Positions 24,435-26,961 of a DNA stretch of 26,961 nucleotides are shown here, piece by piece (the stretch's first letter is position 1; each line of letters starts with the position of its first letter). Source of the stretch: a virus. The stretch covers positions 1 through 26,961 of the IMG/VR virus record IMGVR_UViG_3300037847_004330; one strand, 5' to 3'. The position numbers were made by a program, and so were the translations under genes. The notes under the pieces are model-generated. The model was given only the letters and a program-made list of their open reading frames with translations. It made no database searches and was not told where the DNA came from.

Positions 24435-24664
24435 TGGGGGGTAGGCACTGTACCCCCTATACCCCGAAACTGAAACTCGCAAACCCTTATCGTAGCTCGC
24501 TCTGCGCGATGGGTGGGGTGGGGTATAGTAATTCTAATGTTTATTATATTTATATTTATAAGGATAAAGGGCCTTGATTTAGCCCTTAAACGGCTGTATT
24601 TCTGGTCCCCATAGTATAAGGCGAAAATAAGACACCCTACCCCCCCCCATGCCAGGAGGAGCAG
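24435..24664 (+). other. Gap after primase: G/C tracts and AT-rich core
   Basis: This 230-base gap has no gene. It contains GGGGGTA (24437-24443) paired with TACCCCC (24451-24457), then CTATACCCC (24457-24465) matched by GGGGTATAG (24520-24528). G runs lie at 24511-24523, a very AT-rich core at about 24529-24565, a hairpin AAGGGC/GCCCTT right after it, and a run of nine C before 24650. A replication origin or promoter for the terminase genes is possible, but no repeat array of an initiator is seen. Confidence 0.45.
24437..24457 (+). terminator. G/C hairpin after primase-helicase gene
   Basis: A perfect 7-bp stem GGGGGTA/TACCCCC with a 7-base loop begins 3 bases after the stop. No T run follows, so a rho-independent terminator is only one option; it may be regulatory or part of an origin. 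Confidence 0.35.
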
Positions 24665-24874
24665 ATGTTTAAGTATGACGAGTGTGAATCAGATCATTTT
24701 AATTATACGCATTGGCGTTGTGCGAATGATTGCGAGCGAGAAGCGTGGGGAGAGCGTAAACTTAATGACCGGGAAGCCCGAGCACTATTCCAACAACTGA
24801 AGGCAAGCGGATGGCTGAAAAAGCAATCGACAAACCAAAGCGCGGAAGACCAAGAAAGAATAGACCAGCACTAA
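24665..24874 (+). CDS. Small Cys/His-containing protein before small terminase
   Basis: The product is 69 residues with a strong AGGAGG (24654-24659) five bases before ATG 24665. The sequence DECESDHFNYTHWRCANDCE carries three cysteines and two histidines that could bind zinc. The rest is helical and charged. Its end overlaps the small terminase gene by 64 bases. No family is recognised. The very good ribosome site in front of it supports expression of both genes from this start. Confidence 0.65.
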   Translation: MFKYDECESDHFNYTHWRCANDCEREAWGERKLNDREARALFQQLKASGWLKKQSTNQSAEDQERIDQH

Positions 24875-25347
24875 TCGAACCCCCGAGCCAGTTCGAGGCA
24901 AACGACGAATACGGCATAACGGAGATGCAAAGCGCCTTCGTATTTTTTTATACCGAAGGCGCGTGCGGACAAACAGAAGCTGCGCGTAAAGCCGGGTTCA
25001 GTTTCCCAGCAGCAGCCGCAACGAAGATGCTCAACGGTAAAGACTTCCCGAAGGTGACGCGCGCTGTACGGATCGCCCAGGATGAAATGCGAGAGAAGTA
25101 CGCCATCACGCCCGAAAAGACCGGCAGCATGTTATGGAAGATCGCCGAGACCAGCTTCGAGACAGGCGCGTACAACGCAGCGGTGAGCGCAATCAAAGAG
25201 CTGAACCAGCTCGCCGGCTTGACGATACACCGGAGCCAGAACCTCAACATTAACGCGAACATCGACCAGATGACCAAGGACGATATCAAGTCTAGGCTCA
25301 ACCAACTGCTGGGTGTGCAGGAGGATCTCGACCCGAAAGACCGCTGA
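24811..25347 (+). CDS. terS: Terminase small subunit with N-terminal AT-hook
   Basis: The product is 178 residues. YGITEMQSAFVFFYTEGACG, then QTEAARKAGFSFPAAAATKM and FPKVTRAVRIAQDE match the Terminase_2 helix-turn-helix domain (about 36-90) that binds the packaging site. A helical C-terminal part (SAIKELNQLAGLTIHR) would form the oligomer. Residues 9-17 (PKRGRPRKN) are an AT-hook, unusual here and shared with the DUF3310 protein. The large subunit is not adjacent within the window, which is atypical; it may lie beyond the right edge. ATG 24811 has AAGG upstream. Confidence 0.85.
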   Translation: MAEKAIDKPKRGRPRKNRPALIEPPSQFEANDEYGITEMQSAFVFFYTEGACGQTEAARKAGFSFPAAAATKMLNGKDFPKVTRAVRIAQDEMREKYAITPEKTGSMLWKIAETSFETGAYNAAVSAIKELNQLAGLTIHRSQNLNINANIDQMTKDDIKSRLNQLLGVQEDLDPKDR

Positions 25348-25384
25348 CAGTCGGGCCGGGAGAGAGGGGTGATCTAAACCATAA

Positions 25385-25402
25385 AAAGGCCCTCTGCCTT
25401 TC
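25385..25402 (+). terminator. Weak terminator-like hairpin after small terminase
   Basis: AAAGGC (25385-25390) and GCCTTT (25396-25401) pair around a 5-base loop. The stem is short and the T run brief, so support is weak. Confidence 0.3.
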
Positions 25403-25831
25403 TACCCCCGCAAAATCGCCAAAAAAGCCAAAATTTGGCAAAACTCACCTAAATTATTGATTTGATTGCAGTTTTTTGCACGCAGTGGCAACTGTTTGCA
25501 TACGCTCAGGGGTCGCCCCGTGCTCACGGCAGTAACCAGGCGCCGGCCGACCTGGTGCACGAGCACTGAATCGCGCGTCTAACGCACGCAGAGCGCGCCT
25601 GAGAGGCGCGACACACCAACCAATGGGTCTCTATGGGTCCAGAAAAAGGGCCTGAAATCGCGCATACGGGCGACCCCCTACACCCCCTATATACGGTCGC
25701 GGCCGCGCGCCATGGCTATAGCTGAGTTTGGTACATTCAGTGATCAAAAAATTTCAAAGGGAAAGGGACCCTCAAACCATCGGCTGGAGTAGGTGCCGAT
25801 TGACGGGGTGGTAAGAGGGTCCCAGTAGAGT

Positions 25832-25863
25832 CGGTGTGGAAACATCACCGCTCTTTCAATTTT
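25832..25863 (+). terminator. Hairpin with T-rich tail before the Met/Gly-rich gene
   Basis: CGGTG (25832-25836) and CACCG (25846-25850) pair, and CTCTTTCAATTTT follows. It could end an RNA from the gene-free region, or sit in the leader of the next gene. Confidence 0.35.
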
Positions 25864-25918
25864 GTACCACATTCCGCTACTATCGGCACTTCAGATAACG
25901 GTAGCCAGGCTGATCACA

Positions 25919-26731
25919 ATGTATATGTCGCCTTACCAAAATTCGAGATCTCAGTTCATTCGCTATCAACAGCCTATGATGCAGCCTATGTTCCGACCGC
26001 AACCGGCGTTTATGGGACCTCGCCAGTACGTTCTACCGCCTCGCCAAATGCCACCACCTCAACCTATTCAACCTCTTGTGAGCACATCTCAACCGATCGG
26101 TTCCCTATCGGGCGCAGGTGGGCAGTTAGGTCAACCAGCAAGCGGTGCGCCAGGACAAGCTCACAAGTCTTTGGAAGAGGTTCTGGCGGAGAAAGGCTTT
26201 CAGCTACCGAAAAAGCCTACCGGCCCTGTGACTCAAGACCATATGATGATGGGGCCTGATCCGGTGACAGGCAGAATGCGTGGGGGTGGCAGCAGTGAGC
26301 GACCCTATTACAAAGCGATAGACGATTTTTACGCGCAAAACCCAGAAGCTTTGGAAATAGCAAAGCAGTACAATGCTGACCCCGGCTCGTTTGGTTCAGT
26401 TGTTCAACACGGGTTGGCTCGTATTCCCACGCAAATTGGCGGCGGAGTCCCAAACGCTTTGGCGGGACAATTAGGCACCTCCATAGCTCAGCCTGCTCAA
26501 GCACAGCCAATGCAAGCAGAGCCTGCGCGTCTTAGTCAGCAAGGCATGAATCAGATGCAGCAAATGCAGGCGATGATGCAGCAAATGATGCAAATGATTG
26601 CCGCATTGAGCAATCGAGGTGGTTTTGGCGGTGGTTTTGGTGGTGGTTTTGGCGGTTACCAGCCTCCCATGCAGCAAACTCTTTTTGGAGGCATAGGCTC
26701 CATACCCATGGGCCGCGGCCTGTATTTCTAG
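25919..26731 (+). CDS. Met/Gln/Gly/Pro-rich virion-like protein
   Basis: The product is 270 residues from ATG 25919 (AGG nine bases upstream; ATG 25925 also possible; the frame is open further up without a good start). The N-terminal third is Pro/Gln/Met-rich (MQPMFRPQPAFMGPRQYVLP). A small ordered-looking part (SLEEVLAEKGFQLPK; YYKAIDDFYAQNPEALEIAK) is followed by a Gln/Met coiled stretch and GGF repeats near 26620-26655. The composition resembles the start of the internal protein at 8564, so a virion or scaffold role is plausible, by analogy only. Its TAG directly precedes the GTG of the nuclease gene. Confidence 0.7.
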   Translation: MYMSPYQNSRSQFIRYQQPMMQPMFRPQPAFMGPRQYVLPPRQMPPPQPIQPLVSTSQPIGSLSGAGGQLGQPASGAPGQAHKSLEEVLAEKGFQLPKKPTGPVTQDHMMMGPDPVTGRMRGGGSSERPYYKAIDDFYAQNPEALEIAKQYNADPGSFGSVVQHGLARIPTQIGGGVPNALAGQLGTSIAQPAQAQPMQAEPARLSQQGMNQMQQMQAMMQQMMQMIAALSNRGGFGGGFGGGFGGYQPPMQQTLFGGIGSIPMGRGLYF

Positions 26732-26961
26732 GTGGCAGACAGTAGAAACAAGGGAGCTGCGTTCGAGCGCGCCGTATGCAAGCGCCTGAACGAGTTTTTT
26801 CTCGAAGAGGGCATTGATCTTTCTGTGCAGCGAAACTTATCGCAATATCAGGCAAAGGATCTGTGTGACATCGAACTCCCTGGCTACGCGATTGAGTGCA
26901 AAGCCTATAAGTCTGGTTGGTGGCATCTTACTGCTTGGTGGGACCAGGTTTGTGACGCCTG
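26732..26961 (+). CDS. Holliday-junction-resolvase-like nuclease, 3' end cut
   Basis: GTG 26732 follows the previous TAG without a gap, and 76 codons are visible before the right edge. NKGAAFERAVCKRLNEFF, then QAKDLCDIELPGYAIECKAY fit a PD-(D/E)XK nuclease of the Hjc/phage resolvase type: E12, D46 and E55-x-K57 are the metal and catalytic residues. Such enzymes cut branched DNA before packaging. The C-terminal part is missing, so the exact subfamily cannot be set. Confidence 0.75.
   Translation, partial: MADSRNKGAAFERAVCKRLNEFFLEEGIDLSVQRNLSQYQAKDLCDIELPGYAIECKAYKSGWWHLTAWWDQVCDA

Larger units (their letters stand above)
25348..25918 (+). ncRNA. Gene-free structured region, candidate RNA or packaging site
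   Basis: About 570 bases lack a plausible gene in a genome that is otherwise packed. Both ends of this stretch are rich in nested inverted repeats. One group lies at 25505-25611: CTCAGG/CCTGAG, GTGCTC/GAGCAC, ACCAGG/CCTGGT and CGCGCC/GGCGCG. The other lies at 25765-25850: GGGACCCTC/GAGGGTCCC enclosing ATCGGC/GCCGAT, then CGGTG/CACCG. Between them lie two ACCCCCTA copies and the palindrome CGCGGCCGCG. It could be a noncoding RNA, a long leader, or a DNA packaging site. I cannot match it to a known family; strand is assumed from the flanking genes. Confidence 0.4.

Noticed and set aside
25427-25439. Short inverted repeat GCCAAAATTTGGC
   Set aside because: A single 13-base palindrome in AT-rich sequence without promoter boxes is too weak to call an operator.
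25834-26259. Plus-strand frame of 141 codons overlapping the Met/Gly-rich gene
   Set aside because: Ser/Arg/Thr-rich shadow sequence; the alternative frame has phage-like composition, a start site and runs into the nuclease gene.
1-26961. tRNA genes, integrase, insertion sequences
   Set aside because: I scanned by eye for tRNA T-arm patterns, tyrosine or serine recombinase motifs and transposases and saw none; a tRNAscan-SE run would settle the tRNA question.

Overview
The window is part of a tailed double-stranded DNA phage genome (free phage or prophage, not separable here). It is most like the marine podovirus-type phages of pelagic Alphaproteobacteria or Gammaproteobacteria. This rests on tightly packed, overlapping genes, a run of virion genes typical of those phages (SU10-like adaptor, a large nozzle-like protein, very long Gln/Ala/Gly-rich internal proteins, short Lys/Gly-rich proteins), and a block of replication and packaging genes. 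There are no host-like genes, tRNAs, insertion sequences or integrase. The phage assignment is firm; the host is inference. Large terminase, portal, major capsid, DNA polymerase and lysis genes are not seen, so they lie outside the window or are unrecognised.

Region 1 (1-16610, all +) is the virion block. It holds a coiled-coil protein cut by the left edge, three small basic proteins (two sharing an almost identical 18-residue C-terminal tag, the third built of 11-residue repeats), head-tail connector candidates, a DUF115-like Rossmann enzyme, small virion proteins, a 632-residue nozzle-like protein, and four large internal or ejection protein candidates (596, 708, 480 and 894 residues). Almost every junction overlaps or abuts, as in one long late operon.

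Region 2 (16607-20087) is a regulatory and early region. A two-gene minus operon encodes a ribbon-helix-helix type protein and a small acidic protein. It is divergent from a 2-oxoglutarate/Fe(II) oxygenase gene. Four or five small early genes follow. Two of them are preceded by duplicated copies of a promoter module of about 95 bp with palindromic 10-bp operator units (GTTGCAACTA).

Region 3 (20084-22181, minus) is a recombination operon: SSB-like protein with an acidic DVPF tail, DUF3310 protein with an AT-hook, possible small membrane protein, RecE/DUF3799-type exonuclease, and a 65-residue protein. It is divergent from a Toprim/VirE-type primase-helicase gene (22260-24434, +) across an inverted-repeat operator.

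Region 4 (24435-26961, +) has a G/C-tract and AT-rich gap that is a candidate origin or control region, a small Cys/His protein, the small terminase with an AT-hook, and about 570 bases without a gene but dense in nested inverted repeats, a good candidate for a structured RNA or packaging site. It ends with a Met/Gln/Gly-rich protein and the start of a Holliday-junction-resolvase-like nuclease cut by the right edge.

The most promising undescribed items are the structured gap at 25348-25918, the duplicated operator-promoter modules with related palindromes at the two divergent junctions, and the shared C-terminal tag of the small basic proteins.
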